Assembly: GCA_018052705.1 (NCBI GenBank) | Contig: JAGPMW010000019.1 | Span: forward strand, 1-41,544 | Length of the DNA: 41,544 bases | Source of the DNA: Selenomonas sp. | Lineage (GTDB): Bacteria > Bacillota > Negativicutes > Selenomonadales > Selenomonadaceae | Direction: 5' to 3' | In this document: positions 1 to 8,151 of the stretch, piece by piece | Layout of the letters: each line of letters starts with the position of its first letter | Numbering within the stretch: the first letter of the stretch is position 1 | Notes under the pieces: generated by a model | What the model was told of the DNA's origin: nothing | The model's input: only the letters and a program-made list of their open reading frames with translations | Database searches by the model: none | Position numbers and translations under genes: made by a program

Positions 1-38
1 TTGGTCTTAAATTCAGCAGTGTATTTTTTTCTTGGCAT
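1..38 (-). CDS. IS3-family transposase OrfA, N-terminal 12 codons only (runs off window)
   Basis: Reading leftward from the ATG at 38-36 gives MPRKKYTAEFKT, the characteristic opening of IS3/IS150-group OrfA proteins, whose helix-turn-helix binds the element's ends. A good ribosome site (GGAGGT, complement of 46-51) lies 7-8 bases upstream. Only the first 12 codons are inside the window; the rest of OrfA and OrfB should lie further left. The short length limits certainty, but start, ribosome site and residues agree. Confidence 0.7.
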   Translation of the reverse strand, partial: MPRKKYTAEFKT

Positions 39-112
39 GATGGCAACCTCCATTTTTTGTTACCTATACTATATCATGCACGCTTAAAAATTTCAGAGCT
101 GGTCTGAATTCA
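39..112 (-). mobile_element. Left end of the IS3-like element
   Basis: This non-coding stretch lies between the OrfA start and the point where the IS256-type transposase remnant becomes readable. On the minus strand it would begin TGAATTCAGACC near 112; IS3-family termini often begin with TG. The palindrome TGAATTCA (105-112) marks the likely insertion boundary. The other end and any target duplication are outside the window, so the exact edge is inferred. Confidence 0.45.
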
Positions 113-260
113 TGGGACCATTATACAATTCCCCAATGAGGATTCTCTGGAACGATTCGCCTGCACGGTCTACTGTGATTATAACCGACGATTCTCTGGG
201 AAAGCACATCGCGGATTTCAAGAAGCATATCCAGAGTTGTTGGAAATGTTCACGGATTAA
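108..260 (+). pseudogene. C-terminal remnant of an IS256-family (mutator-type) transposase
   Basis: In the frame through 111-113 the translation contains FPNEDSLERF followed by DYNRRFSGK and HRGFQEAYPEL, ending at TAA 258-260. IS256-family transposases typically end with an FPNEDSL-like motif and a helical tail, so this is the last ~45 residues of such a protein. The frame closes at the stop 105-107, inside the presumed IS3 end, so the 5' part was displaced by that insertion. No start codon or catalytic DDE residues remain. A longer open frame through the same bases (112-294) is a shadow. Confidence 0.6.
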
Positions 261-269
261 TTTTTTCGT

Positions 270-306
270 CCTACACTATAAAGTTTACACATAAGAGTTG
301 ACACTA
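270..306 (+). mobile_element. Probable right terminal inverted repeat of the IS256-type element
   Basis: Ten bases after the transposase stop, the minus strand reads AGTGTCAACTCTTATGTGTAAACTT. IS256-family ends share the core TGTGTAAA preceded by a GTCAA-like segment. Position and sequence fit the downstream terminus of the element whose transposase tail precedes it. The opposite repeat is not in the window. Confidence 0.5.
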
Positions 307-309
307 CCC

Positions 310-344
310 AAAATAAGATAGCCCTCCTTTATCGAAGAGCTATC
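310..344 (-). terminator. Rho-independent terminator of ompM
   Basis: The minus strand forms an 11-bp stem (GATAGCTCTTC with GGAGGGCTATC, some G-U pairs) with a GATAAA loop, followed by TTATTTT (complement of 310-316). It lies 69 bases past the ompM stop in the right orientation. Confidence 0.8.
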
Positions 345-412
345 CCATTATATCACTTTATTCTATTTCCTGCATTGTATCAAGGGAGGGGGGACAGTTT
401 ATATCTGACTGC

Positions 413-1702
413 TTAGAAATGGAAATCAATCTGCGTACGCAGTAGTTTGCGGCTATCACTAACACCTGCGTCTACATGATGTTTTTTCTGACCGGAATAG
501 AAGGTTTCCCATTCTACATTTTCATAAGGAACATATTTTATACCAACGATATAGCCTTTAGTATCAGCCGGCAGTGAACCCCACTCGTCATCGTGTGATA
601 TATCGCCATATTCCTCAAAATCAAACAGACGGGTATAAAGGCCAAAAGATCCTACTTTTTTGAGATCTGTTCCCTTGTAGTCCAAACGGATTTCTTTACT
701 GTTCTTGAAATCATAAGCGTTCGTATGGACATAAGTCCCAGTAAAGGTAACATTTTTCGCCAGCGGAACGCGCAGATCGACAGCCGCCATCCGACTCATC
801 ATCTGATTGTCCCCCGCCTGCTTGTGATTGTCATTACCAGCATAGGTGAAGCTGGTATCTATTGTACCAATCCGGCCAGTGACGTTGAGTCCGCGGATGT
901 TTGTCTGCTGCCCATCCGGCATAGTTACCAGATCGCTCTGACGCGGACGGAGGTAGAATCCTTTGATATTCCAGTTCTTGGCGAAGTTCAGGTCAAGCTG
1001 GATACCATCGGCAGCATGTCCGAAGGGAACGTTCTGGAATCCATAGCCCCACCATTTGGTACCAGCGGTCACACCAAGTGCACCGGGACGTCCCTCAATC
1101 CATATCCGCTGGAAGGTACCATCCTGATCGCTGGAACCAGAATCACCTTTGCGCCAAGACTGGTTAGTTGTATAGCCTTTGCGCGTCTCACTCTGGAAAT
1201 GTCCTTCCAAAATCTTACCGACTTTCATTTTTCCTTCAAGGTTCATATAAAAATGCTTGTTATTATTTTCCGATCCAACAGTCTTATCCGCATCATCGTG
1301 ATCGTATTTGGCGCGGACAAAACCGGAAAGCTGTACCCGGTCGACTTTATCCGACAGTTCCTGAAAATGTGCATCATTCTTAGCCTGCATATCCTGAAGC
1401 TCCGTCTTATACTCCGCACCCAGTTTTTCAATGAGTGCCTGATCCGCTGGATTGACCGTCTTGATATGGTCCTCAGCCCGGGCAATAACAGCTGCCATCT
1501 CATAGCGGCTCATTGGACGGTCGCCGGCAAAGGTCCCATCCCCGTTACCTTCGATGATGCCATCTTTAACGAGCTGATCGACAGCAGCATAGCTCCAGTG
1601 ATCTTTCGGAATATCGGTAAAGCTGCCTTCAGCTGCCATTGCCGTTCCGCTGATTCCAGCAGCGATTGCCATTGCCATTGCGGTGCTCCATACTTTTCTC
1701 AT
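413..1702 (-). CDS. ompM: SLH-domain outer-membrane porin (OmpM type)
   Basis: A 429-residue exported protein. Residues 1-24 are a signal peptide (MRKVWSTAMAMAIAAG, cleavage after AMA). Residues ~28-85 form one S-layer homology domain (FTDIPKDHWSYAAVDQL, GDRPMSRYEMAAVIARAE), which in Negativicutes binds polyaminated peptidoglycan. A coiled-coil spacer (~86-115) leads to a ~310-residue beta-barrel rich in alternating aromatics and ending FHF, a terminal phenylalanine signature of outer-membrane proteins. The OmpM family both tethers the outer membrane and acts as a general diffusion channel. I chose the ATG at 1702 because AAGGAG lies just upstream and the signal peptide starts there; the frame stays open 22 codons further without a ribosome site. 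Monocistronic, with its own terminator. Confidence 0.9.
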   Translation of the reverse strand: MRKVWSTAMAMAIAAGISGTAMAAEGSFTDIPKDHWSYAAVDQLVKDGIIEGNGDGTFAGDRPMSRYEMAAVIARAEDHIKTVNPADQALIEKLGAEYKTELQDMQAKNDAHFQELSDKVDRVQLSGFVRAKYDHDDADKTVGSENNNKHFYMNLEGKMKVGKILEGHFQSETRKGYTTNQSWRKGDSGSSDQDGTFQRIWIEGRPGALGVTAGTKWWGYGFQNVPFGHAADGIQLDLNFAKNWNIKGFYLRPRQSDLVTMPDGQQTNIRGLNVTGRIGTIDTSFTYAGNDNHKQAGDNQMMSRMAAVDLRVPLAKNVTFTGTYVHTNAYDFKNSKEIRLDYKGTDLKKVGSFGLYTRLFDFEEYGDISHDDEWGSLPADTKGYIVGIKYVPYENVEWETFYSGQKKHHVDAGVSDSRKLLRTQIDFHF

Positions 1703-1723
1703 GTTTTTCTTCTCCTTCTCAAT

Positions 1724-1740
1724 TTGTCCGGTCCGGACAA
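1724..1740. repeat. Perfect 8-bp inverted repeat in the ompM 5' region
   Basis: TTGTCCGG-T-CCGGACAA lies 22-38 bases upstream of the ompM ATG. It could be a repressor operator or an mRNA hairpin just before the ribosome site. The outer half-sites TTGTCC/GGACAA recur with wider spacing upstream of the mannitol operon (8135-8157). Confidence 0.6.
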
Positions 1741-1751
1741 TCCCCATAATT

Positions 1752-1777
1752 GCAGCCCGCATTTTCATGCGGACTGC
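1752..1777 (-). terminator. Strong hairpin between the broken PTS gene and ompM
   Basis: An 11-bp stem (one G-U pair) with a four-base GAAA loop on the minus strand, 27 bases beyond the PTS pseudogene stop. The following bases (AATTATGG) are a poor U-tract, so termination would be weak; it may instead be an ompM 5'-UTR structure. Confidence 0.45.
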
Positions 1778-1803
1778 CCTCTTCAGTCGCCTTTCCTAAA
1801 GGT

Positions 1804-2873
1804 TCAGTTCTGCCCTACCGGATTAGATACGATGTGCTCTTCCTGTGCCGTCTTTTTTTCCTCCGCGTAGTATATCTTGTCCTGCATGCGGACAAACGGG
1901 AAGTAGCAGACTACGCTGAGTACAATCGTTCCGAGCTGAACCACGGCTCCCTGCCAGCCGCCCAAAAGGAAGCCCGCAATAACCGGTGGCGTCGTCCACG
2001 GCACCTGCACGGCTGCAAATGGTGTCAGGAATCCGACAGCAATCGCAAAATAGGTAAGAATGATAGCCAGCACTGGAACCCCGACGAAAGGAATCAGGAA
2101 ATAAGGATTGAATACGATTGGCAGACCGAATATGATTGGTTCATTGATATTGAACAGGCCCGGTACAAAAGCCAGTCGAGAGATGGATTTCATCTGTGCA
2201 GACTTTGCGCCAAGGAAAGCAGCGATGAGGAATCCCATGGTCAAACCGCAGCCGCCACCTTTGATGAATACATCGGTAACCTGCTGCGTGATAATTTTAG
2301 CCTGCGGGTTGCCCAGCAGAGACTGTCCTGCGTCCAACAACGCCTGATTATCTAGTGCATTGGCCATGAGAATCGGGTTCATGACACCACCGACGATATT
2401 CGGGCCATGGATACCTGCCCAGAACAGGATACTCTGGACACCAGCGATAATAATTCCGCCGACCAGTGTGTCCGTCAGATTCTGCAACGGAGTCTGCAAC
2501 AGGACAAATACCATCTCTGGTAAGGTCTTGTTGGTGATAACATTGCAGAGGATATAGAGTGCACAGGCCCCCAGCAGAATGAAAAGACCTGGGACTAAAG
2601 CGGCAAATGCTCTTGCTACACCGGTTGGCACACCTTCCGGCATTTTAAGACCAATCTGGTGTTTTTCGCAGTAACAGAAAATCCATGACGTATGGAACTC
2701 ATTAACGCGCCCCAGCCGGCGATTGGAAAGCAGGCTACAAGCAGGAAAGCTGAGCCAACAAGTGTCAATGGCAGAGTCAGGATGAAACCATCCTTCAATG
2801 CTACGATGGACTTGATACTGGCAAAGCGGACCATATACTCCATAAATTTGTTGAATATCTCTGATTTACCCAT
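1804..2873 (-). pseudogene. PTS EIIC permease, lactose/cellobiose family, internal deletion with frameshift
   Basis: The first ~57 residues (MGKSEIFNKFMEYMVRFASI through FPIAGWGALMSSI) match the start of a cellobiose/lactose-type EIIC. The same frame then turns to nonsense. Another frame resumes at about 2685 with FCYCEKHQIGLKMPEGVP and continues to the normal C-terminus (NEPIIFGLPIVFNPYFLIPF). Family members are ~430-450 residues; here ~57 plus ~290 remain, so roughly 100 central residues, several membrane segments, are gone and the frame changes at the join near 2690. The start at 2873 is supported by AGGAG upstream. A promoter (2943-2971) still precedes it. No EIIA or EIIB gene adjoins it. 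Confidence 0.85.
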
Positions 2874-2942
2874 TCGTTTCTCCTCTCTACTAGAAGGAAT
2901 TCTTTGTGCGCGCAATTCAAAGTGTTCTCATAAGACAATGAA

Positions 2943-2971
2943 AGTATAACACGCAAAAAACCGTCGCTCAA
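2943..2971 (-). promoter_or_regulatory. Sigma-70-type promoter for the PTS EIIC pseudogene
   Basis: On the minus strand, TTGAGC (2966-2971) and TATACT (2943-2948) are separated by exactly 17 bases, 70 bases before the EIIC start. The -35 lies inside the preceding terminator hairpin. Confidence 0.6.
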
Positions 2972-2988
2972 TAAATTGGGCGACGGTT
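2954..2988 (-). terminator. Rho-independent terminator after the rpiR remnant
   Basis: Minus strand: AACCGTCGC pairs with GCGACGGTT around an A/T-rich loop, followed by TTTT (complement of 2955-2960). It separates the rpiR remnant from the PTS remnant. Confidence 0.85.
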
Positions 2989-3070
2989 GATGTATCATTA
3001 CAGCATTTGTGCTTATTTCATCTTTATTTTGTATTATTCATTCAAATTTTCACATTTCTTTGACAATACG

Positions 3071-3538
3071 CTAAATCCGGAACATATGCTCATAAACATC
3101 ATTCATAGTCAGCGCTTTTTCGTAATGATGAGCCATCAAGGTGGCAAACAATACTTCCATGATATATTTGGCCCCAACGAGGAATACCAGCGAGCCCAGT
3201 TTACTGAAACTGTCTGCCGAAGCAACATTGATTGACACATCAGCCAGCCCTGCCAAGGTAGATTTTTCCACTGAGGTAAGCAGGATAATACGATTCTTCT
3301 GCTTATTCAGATGCTCTGCCATCTCAATGAGCTGGCGGTTCTCCCCGGTGCGGCTGATAATAAAAGCCACATGCGAAGCTGGGGCACACATTGCCTGCAG
3401 ATACTGCAGATTGGTGATTGACTTATCCTGTGCCCGACCTTCAGCCAGATCACGGACTACCTCAGCGGCAAAGCGGACACGAAACTCTGTATATCCGCCC
3501 AGTCCTAATTTTTGGCACAACCGGTTTTCCCCATTCAT
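3071..3538 (-). pseudogene. MurR/RpiR-family sugar regulator, 5'-truncated and internally deleted
   Basis: Family members are ~280 residues: an N-terminal helix-turn-helix of ~75 residues and a C-terminal SIS sugar-phosphate domain. This frame gives 155 residues. It begins within the end of the DNA-binding domain (NRLCQKLGLGGYTEFRVRF), lacking the recognition helices, then jumps from AAEVVRDL into the second half of the SIS domain (AFIISRTGENRQLIEMAEHL, LAGLADVSINV). Both the front and the first SIS strand/helix block are missing. There is no convincing ribosome site before the ATG at 3538. It was probably the regulator of the adjacent broken PTS permease. Confidence 0.8.
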
Positions 3539-3601
3539 CTTCTCATCATTTTCTAATTTAACATAAAACAGGGAAAGTTGTCAAAAAATACTGCAATCCG
3601 A

Positions 3602-4747
3602 TCAGAATCCAGCTGTCTTGTTTTCTACCATTCGGAATAGTTCACTGTTCTCAGGAATCTCGGTATAGTTGAGGATAGCTTTATGCAGCCCCTCCTGCTG
3701 GATGTCATTTTGTACTTCCTGCGCTTCTTTGTCTTCATGGTAGTCGAAATGAAACGCTGCCCCAATGACGGTAGCCAAAGCAGCTGGCTTCTGCCCCTGA
3801 GCCAGCAGCTGTGCAGCCGGACTCACCAGCCGGTCCTTGGCTCCCAGCTTACGTTTTGGCCCACGGGCTACGCGGGTCACGGCATCAGAAAGATGCGGAT
3901 TGCGGAACCGGCTCTCGGTGGTCTCAATATATTTCTGATGTTTGGCCGGATCGAAACCAAATTTCTTTACCAACAGACTGCCGGTCTCAGCCCAGACCTG
4001 ACGAGCCATCTCGACAATTCCTGTATCCTGCATGGCACTATAGATATCCTTGATGCCCTTGCGATAGGCGAGATACGCAATCGATGCATGGCCCGTATTG
4101 ACCGTGAACAGCTTGCGCTCAATATAGGCCTCGAGGTTATCGACCCAGGTCAGCCCCTCGATCTGGGGCGGTTCCCCTTTCACCTGCGTAACATCAGCAT
4201 CCCATTCCGCATAAGGCTCAACCTGCACCAGCAGAGGATCATCATTCTTCTGCAGCGGCACGATACGGTCAACTGCTGCATCGGGAAAACCGATGAGCCG
4301 GTCAACAGCCTCTTTGACGGCATCAGACAAGTGTTCATAGACAAATCCTTTGAGCACGGTAGACCCGCCGACCATGTTCTCACAGGCGATGACGTTGAGC
4401 GGCGTCTGGTTAATTGCCACCCGCCGGCTCAGCCCCTTGGCGATATTCGGCGCGATGAATTTCAGGATGTTGGGGCCGATAGCGGTCGTGATGATATCTG
4501 CCTGCTCAATGGCCTGCAACAACGCTTCGAGGTCTTCATCACTATTGATCGCGCGGACATGCTCGACATGGATCGTTTCAGGATTGTCGCCGACAATCTC
4601 AATATTGTAGCATCTTTTTTCATTGATGGTATTAACCAGTTCCTTGTTGACATCAACGAAGGTAACCTCATAGCCCGATCTGACGAGCAGTTCCCCAATA
4701 AATCCACGACCGATATTGCCTGCACCAAAATGTATTGCCTGTTTCAT
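3602..4747 (-). CDS. mtlD: Mannitol-1-phosphate 5-dehydrogenase
   Basis: A cytoplasmic enzyme of 381 residues, the family's normal length. It oxidises mannitol 1-phosphate to fructose 6-phosphate with NAD+. The N-terminal Rossmann fold shows HFGAGNIGRGFIGELL (residues 6-21) and FVDVN; the catalytic-domain signature FTVNTGHASIAYLAYRKG lies around residue 215, with GRNPHLSDAVTRVARGPKRKL-like substrate-binding segments behind it (RNPHLSDAV visible). It is the third gene of the mannitol operon, 126 bases after mtlA, separated by an intercistronic hairpin that may lower its expression. Confidence 0.95.
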   Translation of the reverse strand: MKQAIHFGAGNIGRGFIGELLVRSGYEVTFVDVNKELVNTINEKRCYNIEIVGDNPETIHVEHVRAINSDEDLEALLQAIEQADIITTAIGPNILKFIAPNIAKGLSRRVAINQTPLNVIACENMVGGSTVLKGFVYEHLSDAVKEAVDRLIGFPDAAVDRIVPLQKNDDPLLVQVEPYAEWDADVTQVKGEPPQIEGLTWVDNLEAYIERKLFTVNTGHASIAYLAYRKGIKDIYSAMQDTGIVEMARQVWAETGSLLVKKFGFDPAKHQKYIETTESRFRNPHLSDAVTRVARGPKRKLGAKDRLVSPAAQLLAQGQKPAALATVIGAAFHFDYHEDKEAQEVQNDIQQEGLHKAILNYTEIPENSELFRMVENKTAGF

Positions 4748-4763
4748 GATTGTTCTGCCTCCA

Positions 4764-4830
4764 TAAAAATAGTCCCTCTCTATCCGTCAGGTAATCAGTA
4801 CTGCCGATCACTTAACAGACAAAAAGGGAC
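4764..4830 (-). terminator. Intercistronic terminator-like hairpin between mtlA and mtlD
   Basis: On the minus strand GTCCCTTTTTGTCT pairs with AGATAGAGAGGGAC-type bases (about 14 pairs, several G-U) around an inner hairpin centred on CAGTACTG, followed directly by TATTTTT (complement of 4764-4770). It lies upstream of mtlD, so it would terminate part of the transcripts or act as an attenuator or mRNA stabiliser for mtlRA. Confidence 0.6.
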
Positions 4831-4873
4831 ATGTCTATTGTAACTGCTATTCTTTTCCGGATGCCTCTATGAA

Positions 4874-6760
4874 TCAGTTGGCCGCAGCAAACCGCTCATA
4901 GAGCACCTTAGGGTCCTTCGTATGATAGAGTTTCTCGAGCTCCTCCTCGCTGCATTCATCCATCGTCGCAGCGATATTAGCCAAAATTGACAGGTGGTCG
5001 TTATCCTTGCCGGCGATACCGACAATCAGGTGTGCCGTATCCTTACCAAACTGAACGCCCTGTGGATACTGCAGGACAACAATACCAGATTCACGGATAG
5101 CATCCTTGACCTGCGCCTCCCCATGCGGAATTGCAATGCCGCGGCCAACATAAGTGCTGATATCAGCCTCGCGTCTGAGCATCCCGTCAATATAGCTCTC
5201 CTCGACACAGCCAGCAGCTACCAGTGCTTCGCCGGCCGCCCGAATGGCGTCTTCTTTGCTGACGCTCTGCAGTCCCAGCTGAATGTTATTGAAATCAAGA
5301 ATGTGCTTCTGGGCAGCTCCGCGCTGACCAGCAACCGTAACGCCACCAGTCGCCGGTTCCAACCGTGCCATAATCTGCTCAAAAACATCATTTTGCGTGA
5401 AATTGCGAACAAAGATATGCTCGGCCTGGGGCGAATCTTCCACTGCCCGCTCGGCCAGTTTCTCATGCGTCACCACCAGCTGTGCTTCCTTCGGAATATT
5501 GCCGATAGCCGCATTGGTCACGAGGATCTCGTCATGACCGGCTTTCCGCAGCTTCTTGCGCAGACTGGCAGCGCCCAGAGCGCTGGAGCCCATGCCCGCA
5601 TCACAGGCATAGACGATATTCTGCAGCTCACGGCCAGCTGCACAGATCTCTGTCTGTGCCTTGCCGCGGTTCTTGCGGGAGACCATGTCTGCCTGTGCAT
5701 CTTTCAGCGATTCATCATCGGTTTCCTCCGCCGATGCTTTCACAAAGATGGAGGCAACGGCACAGGATACACAGGTTGCCACCAGAAAATCCGCGATATT
5801 AGCAAGGAATGCGCCTTTCGGTGTCATAGCGAGAACTGCCAGAATCGAGCCCGGCGATGCTGGTGCGATAAGACCGCCGCCCAACAGGTTCAGTGTCGCT
5901 ACGCCAGCCATACCTCCGGCAATAACAGCCAGCAACAGTACCGGCTTCATAAGAACATATGGGAAATAAATCTCATGGATACCACCAAGTACATGAATGA
6001 TGATAGCGCCCGGCGTTGATTCCTTGGCCATGCCTTTGCCGAAAAACCAATATGCGAGCAGAACACCAAGGCCAGGGCCTGGATTCGCCTCCAGCAGGAA
6101 GAACATGGACTTGCCAAATTCCTGTGCCTGCTGAATACCAAGCGGTGACAGTACACCATGATTGATGGCATTATTTAGGAACAGGATCTTGGCTGGCTCA
6201 ATGATAATAGAAGCAAGTGGCAGAAGTCCTACAGCAACAATGCCCTCAACACCAGCCCGCAGCACACCATTGGCGGCCAATACAACCGGACCGACGCCGA
6301 CAAAAGCCAGGACCGCCAGAATACCACCGATAATGCCCGCGGAAAAATTGTTGATCAGCATCTCAAATCCGGTGGGAATATAATTCTCGATGGCTTTATC
6401 GAACTTCTTGACAACCCAGCCGGCAAGCGGTCCCATGATCATCGCTCCTAGAAACATAGGAATGTCCGCACCGGCGATAACACCAGAAGTTGCAATCGTC
6501 CCGAGCACACCACCACGATGCCCGTAAATGGCTGCACCGCCACTATAGCCTAAGAGCAATGGAATCAGCCATTTGCTCATTGGACCACCAACCTGAGCCA
6601 GATATTCATTTGGCAGCCAGCCAGTCGGAATGAACAGAGCGGTAAGCAGTCCCCAGGCAATGAATGCCCCGATATTCGGCAGCACCATGCCCGACAGGAA
6701 CCGCCCAAATTTCTGCATGGCTTCCTGTGCGCCATGACCTGAGCCTGTATTTGTACTCAT
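4874..6760 (-). CDS. mtlA: PTS mannitol transporter, EIICBA fusion
   Basis: A 628-residue membrane protein carrying all three domains in the Escherichia coli MtlA order. The EIIC domain (about 12-340) has multiple membrane segments and GGIHEIYFPYVLMKP, the conserved substrate-site region. EIIB (about 375-470) shows IVYACDAGMGSSALGA with the phosphorylated cysteine. EIIA (about 485-628) shows IAIPHGEAQVKDAI with the phosphorylated histidine. It takes up mannitol as mannitol 1-phosphate, which mtlD then oxidises. The start at 6760 lies three bases after the mtlR' stop, implying translational coupling. Confidence 0.96.
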   Translation of the reverse strand: MSTNTGSGHGAQEAMQKFGRFLSGMVLPNIGAFIAWGLLTALFIPTGWLPNEYLAQVGGPMSKWLIPLLLGYSGGAAIYGHRGGVLGTIATSGVIAGADIPMFLGAMIMGPLAGWVVKKFDKAIENYIPTGFEMLINNFSAGIIGGILAVLAFVGVGPVVLAANGVLRAGVEGIVAVGLLPLASIIIEPAKILFLNNAINHGVLSPLGIQQAQEFGKSMFFLLEANPGPGLGVLLAYWFFGKGMAKESTPGAIIIHVLGGIHEIYFPYVLMKPVLLLAVIAGGMAGVATLNLLGGGLIAPASPGSILAVLAMTPKGAFLANIADFLVATCVSCAVASIFVKASAEETDDESLKDAQADMVSRKNRGKAQTEICAAGRELQNIVYACDAGMGSSALGAASLRKKLRKAGHDEILVTNAAIGNIPKEAQLVVTHEKLAERAVEDSPQAEHIFVRNFTQNDVFEQIMARLEPATGGVTVAGQRGAAQKHILDFNNIQLGLQSVSKEDAIRAAGEALVAAGCVEESYIDGMLRREADISTYVGRGIAIPHGEAQVKDAIRESGIVVLQYPQGVQFGKDTAHLIVGIAGKDNDHLSILANIAATMDECSEEELEKLYHTKDPKVLYERFAAAN

Positions 6761-6763
6761 GGA

Positions 6764-8011
6764 TTATCCCTCCAATAACTCCTTATATTTCTTCGCATAA
6801 AATGTCTTGAAAATATGCATCAATTCTTTTTGGATCAGCATTTTGTCGCCTTCATGCAGGACCTCGATGAGCCCCCAGCGTTCAAGCAGGATAGCTGAAA
6901 TATGCCCAATAGTTTCCAGTTCGTAGCAGCTGCTTTGCAACGGGGCCAGCATGACGATAACCGTCCTGATTTTCTCGGCCGGTTCCGCCGGATACAAGAA
7001 CCAGCTGCCGACATGGATGATGCCGAACTGCAGATGCTTCACAGCAGCGCTGCGGCAATGAAGCAGGATCATATGGCAGCCCGTGATCGCGGTACTGCCC
7101 TGATCTTCCCGCTGGATAAGTGCCTGCATAATAGCCTGCGCCTGTCCGGCCGTTTCACCGGTCAGTTCACCGATCTCGCGGGCAACATCCCGCACCAGCA
7201 TTGACTTCGTATCCTCCAGGAAGAAAAATCCTTCCAACAGCTGCAGAATTGCAGCATTATAGGCTCCCATGACCCGCAAAGCAGCAGGGAAGTCCAATGC
7301 CGCTTTCGTCCGTCCGCTGGCCTGCGCCTCAACCTTGCGTTCTTCACAATGCAGCAATGCCTCATCAATCTGCTGCTGATCATCCTTGGAGAGCAGTGCA
7401 CTCACCACTACGACTGGCAGCGGTACCTGCGGAACCGGAACCGTCGAAACAATGAATTCTGCCTCATGTGCCGCAAAATAATCGGGGTTCAGCTGCAGCG
7501 TTGATACCAGATCTGTAACGATGAGGTTATCATACTGCTGCCGCAGCCGGCTGGCCAGCAGACGGCTCGTGCCCATACCAGTTGGACAAGCCACGATGAT
7601 ACGGTGCTCGAGCTTCTGCAGCATGTCGTTATCAATGAGGGCCGCGCTCAGATGCATGGCAATAAATGCAATCTCGGATTCAGGAAAGATGAGCTCCAGT
7701 TCCTTCTCTACATCCTTGACACAAATCTTGGCCAGATTCATAAGCTCCGGAAATTTTTCCTTCATCTCCCCTAGTAACGGATTGCGGATATCCATCTGCA
7801 TCTGCAGACGGCTAATGGATGGTCCCAGATGATTGACCAGCCCGGTCAGCAGGTCCGAGTTGCGATAAAGCTGCTGACCTGTCTTTTCTTCCGCGGTTTT
7901 CATGATCGCCTTTGCCAGCCGGACCAGATGAAAATCTCCCGCCGTCTGGAAGCTTTTCTTGTCTTCACAGAGCAGTTTCAGGATAACGGCGGTACGTTCT
8001 TTCAAATTCAT
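6764..8011 (-). CDS. mtlR: MtlR-like PRD regulator lacking its DNA-binding and first PRD domains
   Basis: Residues ~27-130 are a PTS regulation domain with both usual histidines (LVNHLGPSISRLQ and AFIAMHLSAAL). Next come an EIIB-Gat-like domain with IVACPTGMGTSRLLA (cysteine near 150) and an EIIA-Man/Fru-like domain ending the protein. Intact MtlR is ~690 residues: two winged-helix regions, PRD1, PRD2, EIIB, EIIA. Here only the first ~24 residues (MNLKERTAVILKLL) of the helix-turn-helix region precede PRD2, so 200-270 residues are missing, in frame. The product could still sense phosphorylation but should not bind DNA. AGGAGG (complement of 8019-8024) is 7 bases from this ATG; the ATG at 8014 is an alternative. 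The operon leader holds a promoter and an inverted repeat. Confidence 0.75.
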   Translation of the reverse strand: MNLKERTAVILKLLCEDKKSFQTAGDFHLVRLAKAIMKTAEEKTGQQLYRNSDLLTGLVNHLGPSISRLQMQMDIRNPLLGEMKEKFPELMNLAKICVKDVEKELELIFPESEIAFIAMHLSAALIDNDMLQKLEHRIIVACPTGMGTSRLLASRLRQQYDNLIVTDLVSTLQLNPDYFAAHEAEFIVSTVPVPQVPLPVVVVSALLSKDDQQQIDEALLHCEERKVEAQASGRTKAALDFPAALRVMGAYNAAILQLLEGFFFLEDTKSMLVRDVAREIGELTGETAGQAQAIMQALIQREDQGSTAITGCHMILLHCRSAAVKHLQFGIIHVGSWFLYPAEPAEKIRTVIVMLAPLQSSCYELETIGHISAILLERWGLIEVLHEGDKMLIQKELMHIFKTFYAKKYKELLEG

Positions 8012-8055
8012 CATGCTGCCTCCTATGATCACTCAGAAGCGAGTCTGATTCTTCA

Positions 8056-8078
8056 AAACAAGATGACTATTCTTGTTT
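8056..8078. repeat. Inverted repeat in the mtl operon leader (possible operator)
   Basis: AAACAAGA, 7-base spacer, TCTTGTTT: a perfect 8-bp dyad just downstream of the mtl -10 box, where bound repressor or activator would control transcription. The cognate protein is not identifiable here. Confidence 0.5.
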
Positions 8079-8088
8079 CGATGGTTTC

Positions 8089-8117
8089 ATTATACATGGC
8101 GTCCAAAGCCAATACAA
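8089..8117 (-). promoter_or_regulatory. Sigma-70 promoter of the mtlR'-mtlA-mtlD operon
   Basis: Minus strand TTGTAT (8112-8117), 17-base spacer, TATAAT (8089-8094), about 70 bases before the mtlR' ribosome site. Confidence 0.75.
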
Positions 8118-8151
8118 GGCAAAGACATTCAGGATTGTCCACGATGAAATT

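Noticed and set aside
112..294. 60-codon plus-strand frame with ATG at 112
   Set aside because: A different frame over the same bases gives the recognisable IS256 transposase tail, and this one has no ribosome site.
725..1870. 381-codon plus-strand open frame
   Set aside because: It is antisense to ompM, low-complexity, without domains or ribosome site; the minus strand carries the clear SLH porin.
1804..2643. C-terminal EIIC frame read as an independent short permease starting at MPEGVP
   Set aside because: That methionine is an internal family motif (KMPEGVP), the frame has recognisable EIIC residues upstream of it, and it lacks a ribosome site.
3683..4843. 386-codon plus-strand open frame
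   Set aside because: Antisense to mtlD, no start signal or domain.
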